This document shows positions 56,876 through 64,000 of a stretch of DNA of 64,000 bases, piece after piece. The stretch comes from Alkalibacterium sp. 20 (lineage in GTDB: Bacteria > Bacillota > Bacilli > Lactobacillales > Carnobacteriaceae_A): positions 1 to 64,000 of the forward strand of contig NZ_LSRN01000078.1 in the NCBI RefSeq assembly GCF_001885615.1, read 5' to 3'. Positions within the stretch are counted from its first letter, which is position 1. The number at the start of each line of letters is the position of its first letter. The notes beneath the pieces were generated by a model. It saw only the letters and a program-made list of their open reading frames with translations, was not told where the DNA came from and made no database searches. Both the position numbers and the translations under genes were made by a program.

Positions 56876-58348
56876 TTAGTCGTTTTCAGTTTCTACTGAA
56901 ACAGACTCTTTTTTTCCTAAATCTTTCAGTGTACTGTTTAACTCTCGTACTTGTCCGCCAACATTTTTTGTGCCGGCATATGATTTGATCAAACCGGTGA
57001 GGTCTAAACCAACAGCATCTTTAAAGGCTTCTTGTGATGAAGCTAATGTATTTAAAGCTGTATTGGTTAAAGATGATGCCCCTTGACCGTTGCCACTGTC
57101 GACGATGGTTATTTTATCGATATTACCTAGTGGTTCAGACACGGCACGGATCATTTCAGGATACGCTTCGATCATCAAGGTAGCGATGGCTTCTTGTCCG
57201 TATTCTTTTAAGGCTTTAGCCAGAGCCGTTTTGCTTTCAGCTTCAGCTTTACCGATTTCACGGATACTTTCAGCTTTCGCCTTACCGTTCAGTTCTATTT
57301 CTTTCGCACGCGCTTCAGATTCAGCGATGGCTTTAGATTTATTCGCTTCAGATTCTTGTTCTACGGCATAACGCTCAGCATCAGCTTTCTTACGAACAGA
57401 GGCGTCGTACTCACGTTCTTTCCTGATGGTTTCTTTCTCTTGTAATTCAATTTGTTTTTCACGTTCGATGATTTGAGAGTTCCCTTGTTCGATGATGACT
57501 TGCTTTTTGAGTTTGGCTTTCTCTAACTCATAGGCACTTTCAGCTTGTGCTGTGGCGACATTTTCTTGTCGTTTGTATTCTGCAACACGCAAGCTCTTTT
57601 CTTTCTCGGCTTCAGCTGTTTCTGTTTGACGTTGCAATTCAGCTTTTTTCGATTGTTGTTCAGCTAAGGCACGTTCAATACGTGTTTCTTTGTCGGCTCT
57701 GGCTGACTGAATGTCAGCATCACGCCTGACTTCGGCGATACGCCCTTGACCGAGTGAGTCCAAATAACCGTTTTTATCGGTTACTTCTTTCAAGGTGAAG
57801 GAGACGATCGTTAAGCCCATTTTAGCTAAATCGACTGAAGCGACTTTCTGGACATCTTGACTGAATCGATCTCTGTTTTGATAGATCTCTTCAACGGTCA
57901 GTGAGCCTAAAATCGAACGCAAATGACCCTCTAAGACTTCACGGGCTTCGTTTTCTAAGTCTTCGGTGGCTTTGCCAAGGTACTGTTCAGCGGCGGTAGC
58001 GATATCTTCGGTGGTTGAGCCGACCTTGATAATAACCGTTCCGTCTGCGGTAACCGGTACGCCTTCTTTGGTGTATACATCAGGTGTACTCACTTTCAAT
58101 TTAGATGACAACAGGGATAATGTTTTAGCCGATTGAATGACTGGTAGGACGAATGAGCCACCCCCGCTGACGATTTTCATTTTGTTGTTCGTATGTGGGT
58201 CTGTGTAGACGTTTTTGTTCCCGAGGGCTGTTCCACTGATAATGAGCGCCATATCCGGTGAGGCAATACGGTAACGACTGACCAGTAAAATGATAATGAT
58301 GAGTGAGATGGTAACGATGCCGATGATTCCAAAAAGAGTTGTGTCCAT
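56876..58348 (-). CDS. floT: Flotillin (FloT/YuaG-like)
   Basis: A membrane scaffold protein organising functional membrane microdomains. It has an N-terminal membrane segment (GIVTISLIIIILLVSRY), an SPFB/PHB domain (about 30-200; TPDVYTKEGVPVTADGTVII), a long coiled-coil with many A, E, K repeats and EA-rich flotillin motifs (about 200-400), and a C-terminal part with NDIDKITIVDSG-like sequence (here NIDKITIVDSGNGQG). 490 residues, a normal length. It is 23 bases downstream of its NfeD partner gene, as in the B. subtilis yuaF-floT pair. Confidence 0.93.
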   Translation of the reverse strand: MDTTLFGIIGIVTISLIIIILLVSRYRIASPDMALIISGTALGNKNVYTDPHTNNKMKIVSGGGSFVLPVIQSAKTLSLLSSKLKVSTPDVYTKEGVPVTADGTVIIKVGSTTEDIATAAEQYLGKATEDLENEAREVLEGHLRSILGSLTVEEIYQNRDRFSQDVQKVASVDLAKMGLTIVSFTLKEVTDKNGYLDSLGQGRIAEVRRDADIQSARADKETRIERALAEQQSKKAELQRQTETAEAEKEKSLRVAEYKRQENVATAQAESAYELEKAKLKKQVIIEQGNSQIIEREKQIELQEKETIRKEREYDASVRKKADAERYAVEQESEANKSKAIAESEARAKEIELNGKAKAESIREIGKAEAESKTALAKALKEYGQEAIATLMIEAYPEMIRAVSEPLGNIDKITIVDSGNGQGASSLTNTALNTLASSQEAFKDAVGLDLTGLIKSYAGTKNVGGQVRELNSTLKDLGKKESVSVETEND

Positions 58349-58371
58349 GAATGAGTTCCTACTTTCGTTTT

Positions 58372-58959
58372 CTATTTTTTATGTTTTGTGTTCCATGTTG
58401 GTGTTTGCTTGTTTGTTGCTTGGATTGTATTGGTATAAGGTATGACGTACAAAATAGAATCTTTGACGTCCATGACTAAGATATTTGTGCCTTGCTCGAT
58501 AAATGCAATGGATTCATTGCCACTTTCGTAAATCTTAGCCATTTTATTGATTTTTGTAAAACCGGTATACACGATCACTTCTCCCACACCGTCGGCTGTG
58601 ATAGAAACCGATACCGTCCCTTCTTTGCCTTCGAGTTGTTGGATCGAGGTGGCGCTTGAATTTTCTGAACGGCTCCGGAAAGGGATAATGACGAAGATGT
58701 TAAGTAGGACAACACCGGTCACAACCGATACGACAATAAACATAAATAGTCCGATTGAGATAGCGGTGTTGGCAGGCATTAATTCGTTGATCATATAACC
58801 AATGAAGACGGCAATCATGAAACTGACAAACAGGTCACTGATATCGAAAAAACCGACAGTGACGATGTCCCTCAGGGGTAACGTGAGTAAGGCAAGGAAC
58901 AAAAATGTGACAAAAGCGAGTTGCATGTATGTTTGGTTGGATAGAATCACATCAATCAA
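58372..58959 (-). CDS. NfeD-like membrane protein, flotillin partner
   Basis: 195 residues: three or four N-terminal membrane segments (about 10-105) and a C-terminal OB-fold NfeD domain (about 120-175; LEGKEGTVSVSITADGVGEV). It partners flotillin in membrane organisation. The start is TTG at 58959, 8 bases after a strong GGGGGTG site. It has the short NfeD form without a ClpP-like protease domain. First gene of the operon. Confidence 0.88.
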   Translation of the reverse strand: MIDVILSNQTYMQLAFVTFLFLALLTLPLRDIVTVGFFDISDLFVSFMIAVFIGYMINELMPANTAISIGLFMFIVVSVVTGVVLLNIFVIIPFRSRSENSSATSIQQLEGKEGTVSVSITADGVGEVIVYTGFTKINKMAKIYESGNESIAFIEQGTNILVMDVKDSILYVIPYTNTIQATNKQTPTWNTKHKK

Positions 58960-59195
58960 ATTGGGTTCACCCCCTTTCTATTTTTTCTTGCCATGTTCCC
59001 CATCTTCGGGAGCGGTTACCGACACTTTTCTGACTATACGGATATATCTAGGACTTTACGCTTTTTACTCCAGCATAGTTCGCTGGGTGTTTTTTCATTT
59101 CCAAACTGTATACACATAACAACCCTCCCAATCAATTATATTCGGAGAGGTTTAAATTGATTTTATGAAGTAGCCAAAGTAAATGTAATCTACTT

Positions 59196-59745
59196 TTAAA
59201 AACCTAATCGGAAATTCAACAACGTTTCTCTGATTTCATCCTCATTGATCCCAATATAGCGCTTGGTGATTTTCTCACTGCTGTGACCGAACATTTCCAT
59301 CAGTGTGGCCACGTCTTTCGTTTTCTTGTAATAGTGGTAGCCGAAGGTCTTCCACAGCGTGTGCGTGCTAATTAAGTCTCTTCCGAAGAGCTTAGCGACC
59401 TTTTAAAACATCTGATAGACCCTATTGACTTTTAAGTGGCCCCCTTTGCTGCTTAGGAATAGGTAATCATCCGGGTCCAATGTCTTAGTGTAGTCCTGGA
59501 TCAGATCCTGAATACACTATGCGTGTTTTCCCCGTTTTTTGTTCCATGATTCGAGGGTTTTTTGACGTCAAAATATCTAGTTTCTTTAATTTAACGATAT
59601 CTGACATCCGTAAGCCGCTGTTAATGCCGGTCAAAAAAAATATCCCGTTAAGCGTGCTGGTTGCGTCTTAAACGGAATGAAAAGTAGTTTATTTCCTGAG
59701 GAGTTCGTAAGGGTTGGACGTTGTACGTTATTTTAAGCACCTCTC
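59196..59745 (-). pseudogene. Tyrosine recombinase/integrase pseudogene
   Basis: Broken minus-strand frames still read VQPLRTPQEI, IFFLTGINSGLRMSDIVKLK, QDYTKTLDPDDYLFLSSKGG, HLKVNRVYQMF and THTLWKTFGYHYYKKTKD followed by ATLMEMFGHSSEKITKRYIG, ending at TAA 59196. The first catalytic Arg (GLRMSD), the His of GHSS and the Tyr of KRYIG remain, but the HxxR arginine is Trp (HTLW). At least two stop codons (after GLH and after YQMF) and frameshifts separate the pieces. It is the single-domain type of about 190 residues. No attachment sites or cargo were recognised around it. Confidence 0.88.
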
Positions 59746-60311
59746 TTTCCACAAAATCAAAACATGATTACTGCTACCAAGGGGTTATGACCCCTAAAGA
59801 AGAAGAATCCCTGTTTAAAGAGATTGTAGATGCACGGTTTTTTGTTGTTCCTTAGTTTGTTAGAGTAAGGACCTAACTTTTAGAGGCTTATTACCCTAAA
59901 GATAAAAAGAGACTCTGTCAAAATAAGAAACAGAATTTGATATATTTTTAAAATTTGTAAATATAAGTTAAAAATAAATCTTTTTTTAAATCAGATCTTT
60001 TTAATGATAAAATAAGTATATATTAAAAAGAGTGTTTATAGCAACACCCAAGAAGTTTACCCTGATATCATTAATACTATTGCCTAAGATGAGTTATTTC
60101 CTGTTCAATAAAAGTAGGCTCAGTAATAACAGGTCTCAAGTAAACTTGCTTATATATTTTTTTATCAAGTAGCTAACTTAAATTTTATAGTATAACCATT
60201 CCTAAAAAAGCATCTAGAACCTCGTTTGATATTATTCAAAATACACGACTTTACGTAATTTCATGTATCTAACTACTCAAAGGGTTAAGCCCAGAAATTA
60301 CGAAAGACACG
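59746..60311. other. Intergenic region with no intact gene
   Basis: An A/T-rich stretch. A 22-codon plus-strand frame (59787, MTPKEEESLFKEIVDARFF...) with AAGGGG very close to its ATG looks like the first codons of a lost gene. I see no other ORF, RNA gene or repeat. Confidence 0.5.
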
Positions 60312-60352
60312 AAAAGAAGCTCTCCAGAAAAAAATTCTGGAGAGCTTCTTTT
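60312..60352 (-). terminator. Terminator of the iron/phosphonate-type ABC operon
   Basis: A perfect 18-bp stem AAAAGAAGCTCTCCAGAA with a 5-base loop; the arms themselves supply the T run. It lies about 95 bases after the ATPase stop codon. Confidence 0.85.
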
Positions 60353-60447
60353 GAATTCTCTTGATTAGAAAGAGAACTTAAATTATTCTGTCAGTTTCAA
60401 AGAAAATTATTAAGTGTACCACTATTTTTAGCCTCTTTATTTTGATA

Positions 60448-61491
60448 TTAATGTTTTGTGACATATACTTTTTCATCTATTTCAGAAATGTGAAAAGAAT
60501 TAGAAATGATTTCCAACTCTTTACCCACTGCATCAACCATGTAACGGGTCTCGCGCCCAAGAAATTGTTTATCTTTAACAATTCCAAGTAGTCCTTTACC
60601 AGTTGAGGAAGATGTCATCAGACTCAATTCTTCTGGACGAACCGGATAAAGTTTATTCTCTTTAAAATAACTTGCAACCTCAGCCCCCTGCCAAGTAGTA
60701 TCGGGGGCGCTTGCTGGGCAAAACTTGTCTCCTTCCCAATTTCCTTCAACTAAGAAAGCCTTACTCACAAATTTAGCTACGAATGGGGTTTGTGGGTAAT
60801 GATATAGATTATAAGGGGTATCAATTTGCTCGATTTTCCCTTTGTTCATGACAATGATTCGATCAGCCAAGGACATTGCTTCTGCTTGATCATGAGTTAC
60901 ATAAAGAATGGTTGTTTTCATAATGTGATGAATTCGTTTGATCTCTTGAACCATCGTTTGCTTTAAATGAGCATCTAAAGCACTCAATGGTTCATCCATC
61001 AGTAAAATCTTTGGCTGAGCTACAATAGCGCGCGCGAGAGCCACTCTTTGCTTTTGGCCACCAGAAAGTTCATTCGGATAACGATTTTCAAAACCGTCCA
61101 ATTCTACCAATTTCAATGTATGACGGACCATTTCCTGACGCTGGGCAACATCAAAGCGCTTTTTATTTTGCTTGCTTTTCAATGGGTATTCTAGATGTTG
61201 TTTGGTTGTCATATGTGGCCAGAGCGCAAAATGTTGAAAAACCATTCCTAACTGACGATCCTCCACTGGAACAGCCTCACGGTTGTCGAAAAAAACTTTC
61301 TCTCCAAATTTGATAGTTCCTGAAGTTGGTTCAATAAATCCTGCAACCGAACGTAGAAGTGTTGTCTTGCCACAGCCTGAGGGACCAAGAATAGCAATGA
61401 ACTCATTCTCCTTTACACCAACATTAATATTATCCAACGCTTTGGTTTGGTCAAAGTATTTAACGATATTGCTGATAGTTAGCTCACTCAT
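60448..61491 (-). CDS. Fe(III)/2-aminoethylphosphonate-type ABC transporter ATP-binding protein
   Basis: The ATPase of a FbpC/AfuC/PhnT-like importer. Walker A GPSGCGKTT (near 36), Q-loop VFQHFALWPHMT, signature LSGGQKQRVALARAI (near 141), Walker B ILLMDEPLSALDAHL and VTHDQAEAMSLADRI. The C-terminal about 100 residues form a TOBE-like regulatory domain with YPVRPEEL. 347 residues. It overlaps the permease gene by 8 bases. The substrate (ferric iron, aminoethylphosphonate or putrescine/thiamine-type) cannot be fixed from the ATPase. Confidence 0.9.
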   Translation of the reverse strand: MSELTISNIVKYFDQTKALDNINVGVKENEFIAILGPSGCGKTTLLRSVAGFIEPTSGTIKFGEKVFFDNREAVPVEDRQLGMVFQHFALWPHMTTKQHLEYPLKSKQNKKRFDVAQRQEMVRHTLKLVELDGFENRYPNELSGGQKQRVALARAIVAQPKILLMDEPLSALDAHLKQTMVQEIKRIHHIMKTTILYVTHDQAEAMSLADRIIVMNKGKIEQIDTPYNLYHYPQTPFVAKFVSKAFLVEGNWEGDKFCPASAPDTTWQGAEVASYFKENKLYPVRPEELSLMTSSSTGKGLLGIVKDKQFLGRETRYMVDAVGKELEIISNSFHISEIDEKVYVTKH

Positions 61492-63139
61492 TCTTTTTCA
61501 TCTCCTTCTGTTCAAAATGATTCCGTACTAATACGAGAGCAATTATAAAGATGGTTAAGATAACCGAATAAGCTTGTGCAATACTATTATCTCCACCCGT
61601 TTGTAGGTTGAAAATTGTCAGCCCAACTGTTTTTGAATTGGCAGCGATTAACAGGGAAGATAATGAAAGCTCGGTAAATGCACCCGTAAAGATCAGAAAA
61701 GAACTTGAAAAAATTTGGTTTTTTATAATAGGAATAATAATTTTGTGCCATTTTTCGATTGTCTTTGACCCAGAAATCATTGCGGCTTCTTCTAATTCAA
61801 TAGTCACACTCAAAAGTGCAGTATTGCTTCCGCGAAGTAGTATCAGCATGTAACGAGTCACATAGGCAATCAGTAAAATTCTTATTGTTCCATAAACATT
61901 CGGAACATTACTCCAGTAGAAAATCATGCTGAGCGCTAGTACTATTCCAGGCGTAGAGTAGGTAAGAGAGGCTCCTAATTCTATTGGCAGAGTTGCCTTT
62001 TTATCGTGACGTAACTTATAATACATCACCCAAACACTCAAAATAATACATATTAGAATTGCTGCAACTGCCAGTCCTAAACTGGTAAGAAAACCTTGAT
62101 ACATGCTCGGTGTTTGTAAGATGAATTGATAATTATCCAGATCCATGTTTCCAAAACCAAAAATAGATGGACTGTAACTGGATTGGAATGACGAGAATAA
62201 CATAACAATTAAAGGAACGATATTTACTAAAAAAAGCACTAGGATAGAAAACCACTGAATCAAGCGACGTTTGTTATCTAACAGCACAATTCGTGGCTCG
62301 AAATCTGGGCGTGTCGAATCAAAAATTACTGATTTTCGTAGAATCCACCATTGCAAGGCAATTCCGGCAAAAGCAATCAATGCTAATAAGATAGAGAGTA
62401 CTGCCGCTTGATTGAAACTAGTTGGGCCAAATCCAATTGCTTTTTCATAAATATATGTGCTCAAAACAGTGATTCCTGCTGGTGAACCAAGTGTAGCTGG
62501 AATAGCGAAGTTATCAATTGAACTCAGAAAAGCAAGAATGATTCCACTAACAACAGCTGGCAAAGCCATTTTGAAGGTGACGTTCCTTAACGTTTCTATC
62601 ATGCGATAACCGGCAACTTTAGAAGCCCATTCCTGCTCTTTCGGAATTTTGCGCAAAATATCTACTAAGTTCAGATAGACGATAGCAGCATTACTAATAC
62701 CTAAGACTAAGGTAATTCCACCCATAGAATACATATTAACGACTGGCAAACCTGTTTCTCGTAAAAATTGATTAATCGGGCTGTTCCCAGCAAAAAGTGA
62801 AGTCCATGACAGAGTCACTACATATCCAGGAATCACATAAGGAAGAATGACGAGTAATTCAATTAAACGTTTAAAGCGTATATTGGAATAGGCAACCAAC
62901 AAAGCAAAAACTGTTCCCATACTCACTGCAATTAAAGTTGAACCAAAGGCGATAATCAGGGTATTTTCGATTGCTTGTAAAGTACGTGGCGAATCGAAAA
63001 GCGTGCTGAAATTACTAAAGCTAAAATTGCCATCGACTTCAAAACTCATTTTAAAAAGCGTAAAGAGTGGAAAAATGAAAACAAACAGTCCAATGAGCAG
63101 AAAGAGTGTTTTGTGAAAGTATTTAGTGAATTTAAACAT
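61484..63139 (-). CDS. ABC transporter permease with two fused membrane halves (FbpB-like)
   Basis: 551 residues with about twelve membrane segments in two homologous halves, each with its own EAA-type loop (RKIPKEQEWASKVAGYRMIE in the first; ELEEAAMISGSKTIEKWHKI in the second). This arrangement is typical of ferric-iron and aminoethylphosphonate importers. ATG 63139 (MFKFTKYF) is chosen because AAAGGAG lies 5 bases upstream; a GTG two codons earlier overlaps that site. It lies between the binding-protein gene and the ATPase. Confidence 0.9.
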   Translation of the reverse strand: MFKFTKYFHKTLFLLIGLFVFIFPLFTLFKMSFEVDGNFSFSNFSTLFDSPRTLQAIENTLIIAFGSTLIAVSMGTVFALLVAYSNIRFKRLIELLVILPYVIPGYVVTLSWTSLFAGNSPINQFLRETGLPVVNMYSMGGITLVLGISNAAIVYLNLVDILRKIPKEQEWASKVAGYRMIETLRNVTFKMALPAVVSGIILAFLSSIDNFAIPATLGSPAGITVLSTYIYEKAIGFGPTSFNQAAVLSILLALIAFAGIALQWWILRKSVIFDSTRPDFEPRIVLLDNKRRLIQWFSILVLFLVNIVPLIVMLFSSFQSSYSPSIFGFGNMDLDNYQFILQTPSMYQGFLTSLGLAVAAILICIILSVWVMYYKLRHDKKATLPIELGASLTYSTPGIVLALSMIFYWSNVPNVYGTIRILLIAYVTRYMLILLRGSNTALLSVTIELEEAAMISGSKTIEKWHKIIIPIIKNQIFSSSFLIFTGAFTELSLSSLLIAANSKTVGLTIFNLQTGGDNSIAQAYSVILTIFIIALVLVRNHFEQKEMKKNE

Positions 63140-63163
63140 AAGCACTCCTTTGGCAATAAAGAA

Positions 63164-63197
63164 AAAATAAGCAGGGAGAATTTCCCTGACTTATTTT
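63164..63197 (-). terminator. Intercistronic hairpin between binding protein and permease genes
   Basis: AAAATAAGCAGGGA pairs with TCCCTGACTTATTTT (one bulge) around a short loop, with T-rich 3' side. It resembles the intra-operon hairpins at 3505 and 21118. Confidence 0.6.
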
Positions 63198-63214
63198 CCT
63201 AAAACTTTTTTGAA

Positions 63215-64000
63215 TTATTCTTGACCAAAAATTTCTGCAAATTTTTCTTTGTCAGCATCTCGTGTTTCCCTTACTTTAGTAGCATCGAAATCCATTGGTG
63301 TGATTTCGTCTATGCTTTTCAAGCCTTCTGGAGCAGCAATACCCTCACGAACTGGTGTGTATCCCATTTCAGAAGTTACCGTTTGTCCTTCTTCAGAAAG
63401 AAGATAGTCGATAAAAAATTGTGCTAACTCAGCATTTTCTGAACCATTGATGATTCCAATTGGTTCGGTCACATAAAGTGATCCTTCTTCTGGATAAATA
63501 AATTCAATTGGTGCTCCATCGATACGAGCACGATTTGCCATAAAATCTACCAACATCCCAACTCCTTCTTGACCGTTTACTAATGCGTCAAGAACTGTAC
63601 CATTTCCTTGGCCAACGAAAAGGCCATTTTCTTTCAATGAGTCATAAAAATCCCATCCTAATGAATCTTGTTGTGTAATAATAGAAAGGTTCAAGGAAGC
63701 TGATCCAGAATAAAGCGGGCTTGGAATCATGATTTGGTCTGCATAAGCAGCATCAATCATACTTTGAAAACCAGTGATTTCAGATGAGTCAACTAGGTCA
63801 GTATTTACAGCAATCCCTGTTGCAATGACTTTTGTTCCTACATATAAGTTTTCTTCATCCTTATATTCAGCTGGAACAGCATCTAATTCAGGTGATTCAT
63901 AAGCCTGCAATAAATCTTCTTCAGCTAATCCTTCAAAAGTAAAGCTGTCAGATACAAGTAATGCATCAGCTAGGATGTTACCTGTTACTTTTTCGGCCAT
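63215..64000 (-). CDS. ABC transporter substrate-binding protein, C-terminal part
   Basis: The last about 261 residues of a type 2 periplasmic-binding protein (FbpA/PhnS-like), running off the right edge of the window. It has ATGIAVNTDL, IMIPSPLYSGSASLNLSIITQ, GQGNGTVLDALVNGQEGVGM and the ending AEIFGQE. The true start and any lipoprotein signal lie beyond base 64000; the ATG at the edge is internal. The downstream permease and ATPase complete the importer. Iron versus phosphonate specificity is undecided. The two consecutive Tyr residues typical of FbpA iron sites are not evident in the visible part. Confidence 0.85.
   Translation of the reverse strand: MAEKVTGNILADALLVSDSFTFEGLAEEDLLQAYESPELDAVPAEYKDEENLYVGTKVIATGIAVNTDLVDSSEITGFQSMIDAAYADQIMIPSPLYSGSASLNLSIITQQDSLGWDFYDSLKENGLFVGQGNGTVLDALVNGQEGVGMLVDFMANRARIDGAPIEFIYPEEGSLYVTEPIGIINGSENAELAQFFIDYLLSEEGQTVTSEMGYTPVREGIAAPEGLKSIDEITPMDFDATKVRETRDADKEKFAEIFGQE

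Noticed and set aside
58960-59110. SigW-type promoter for the NfeD-flotillin operon as in B. subtilis
   Set aside because: A CGTA word is present, but no TGAAAC-like -35 lies at the right distance upstream.

Overview
The window is a chromosomal segment of a low-GC Gram-positive bacterium. The evidence is strong AAGGAG ribosome sites, lipoprotein signals, an LPxTA cell-wall sorting signal, a PTS transporter, CcpA-type operators and B. subtilis-like flotillin/NfeD. The lactic-acid-bacterial style of maltose use (GH65 maltose phosphorylase plus beta-phosphoglucomutase) and the very acidic secreted proteins suggest a Carnobacteriaceae-type Lactobacillales of salty or alkaline habitats (Alkalibacterium/Marinilactibacillus-like). 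That taxonomic placement is inference. No rRNA, tRNA or CRISPR was recognised.

Layout. 1-4.5 kb: gluconate kinase and a polar amino-acid ABC transporter. 4.6-31 kb: a large alpha-glucan (starch/pullulan/maltodextrin) island, all on the minus strand, in three transcription units. Unit A (29.5->22.7 kb) is neopullulanase-type GH13, maltose phosphorylase, beta-phosphoglucomutase and an alpha-glucosidase. Unit B (22.5->12.7 kb) is malE-malF-malG and a 2011-residue, two-headed, wall-anchored amylopullulanase, followed by decayed pieces of a second malG-pullulanase copy. Unit C (9.4->4.6 kb) is an alpha-glucosidase, a maltose/glucose-type PTS EIICBA and an EEP-family hydrolase. A LacI-family regulator closes the island at 30-31 kb. 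The proposed flow is: secreted amylopullulanase cuts glucans, MalEFG imports the maltodextrins (no ATPase gene here, so a shared one must be elsewhere), cytoplasmic GH13 enzymes trim them, and maltose phosphorylase plus PgmB channel glucose units to glucose-6-phosphate. The PTS adds a second entry route. Two promoters (B and C) share one architecture: a cre/LacI-type operator, 12 bp, TTGAAA, 17 bp, -10. Pullulanase and unit A also carry perfect cre-like palindromes.

31-41 kb is a worn region: a GH42 beta-galactosidase pseudogene, an orphan DUF2399 (Wadjet JetD-like) protein with altered acidic residues, a membrane-anchored subtilase, an IS3-family remnant, unknown membrane proteins, and an arsA gene broken by an internal deletion next to an intact arsD. 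41-58 kb is mostly housekeeping or stress functions: a betaine/ergothioneine-type ABC transporter with fused permease and binding protein, guaB-guaA, a lipoprotein nuclease, cupin, GDPD, catalase with a PerR-like box, truA, GNATs, small membrane proteins, and the flotillin-NfeD pair. 59-60.4 kb holds a tyrosine-recombinase pseudogene in an otherwise empty stretch. The window ends in an iron/phosphonate-type ABC transporter operon whose binding protein runs off the right edge.
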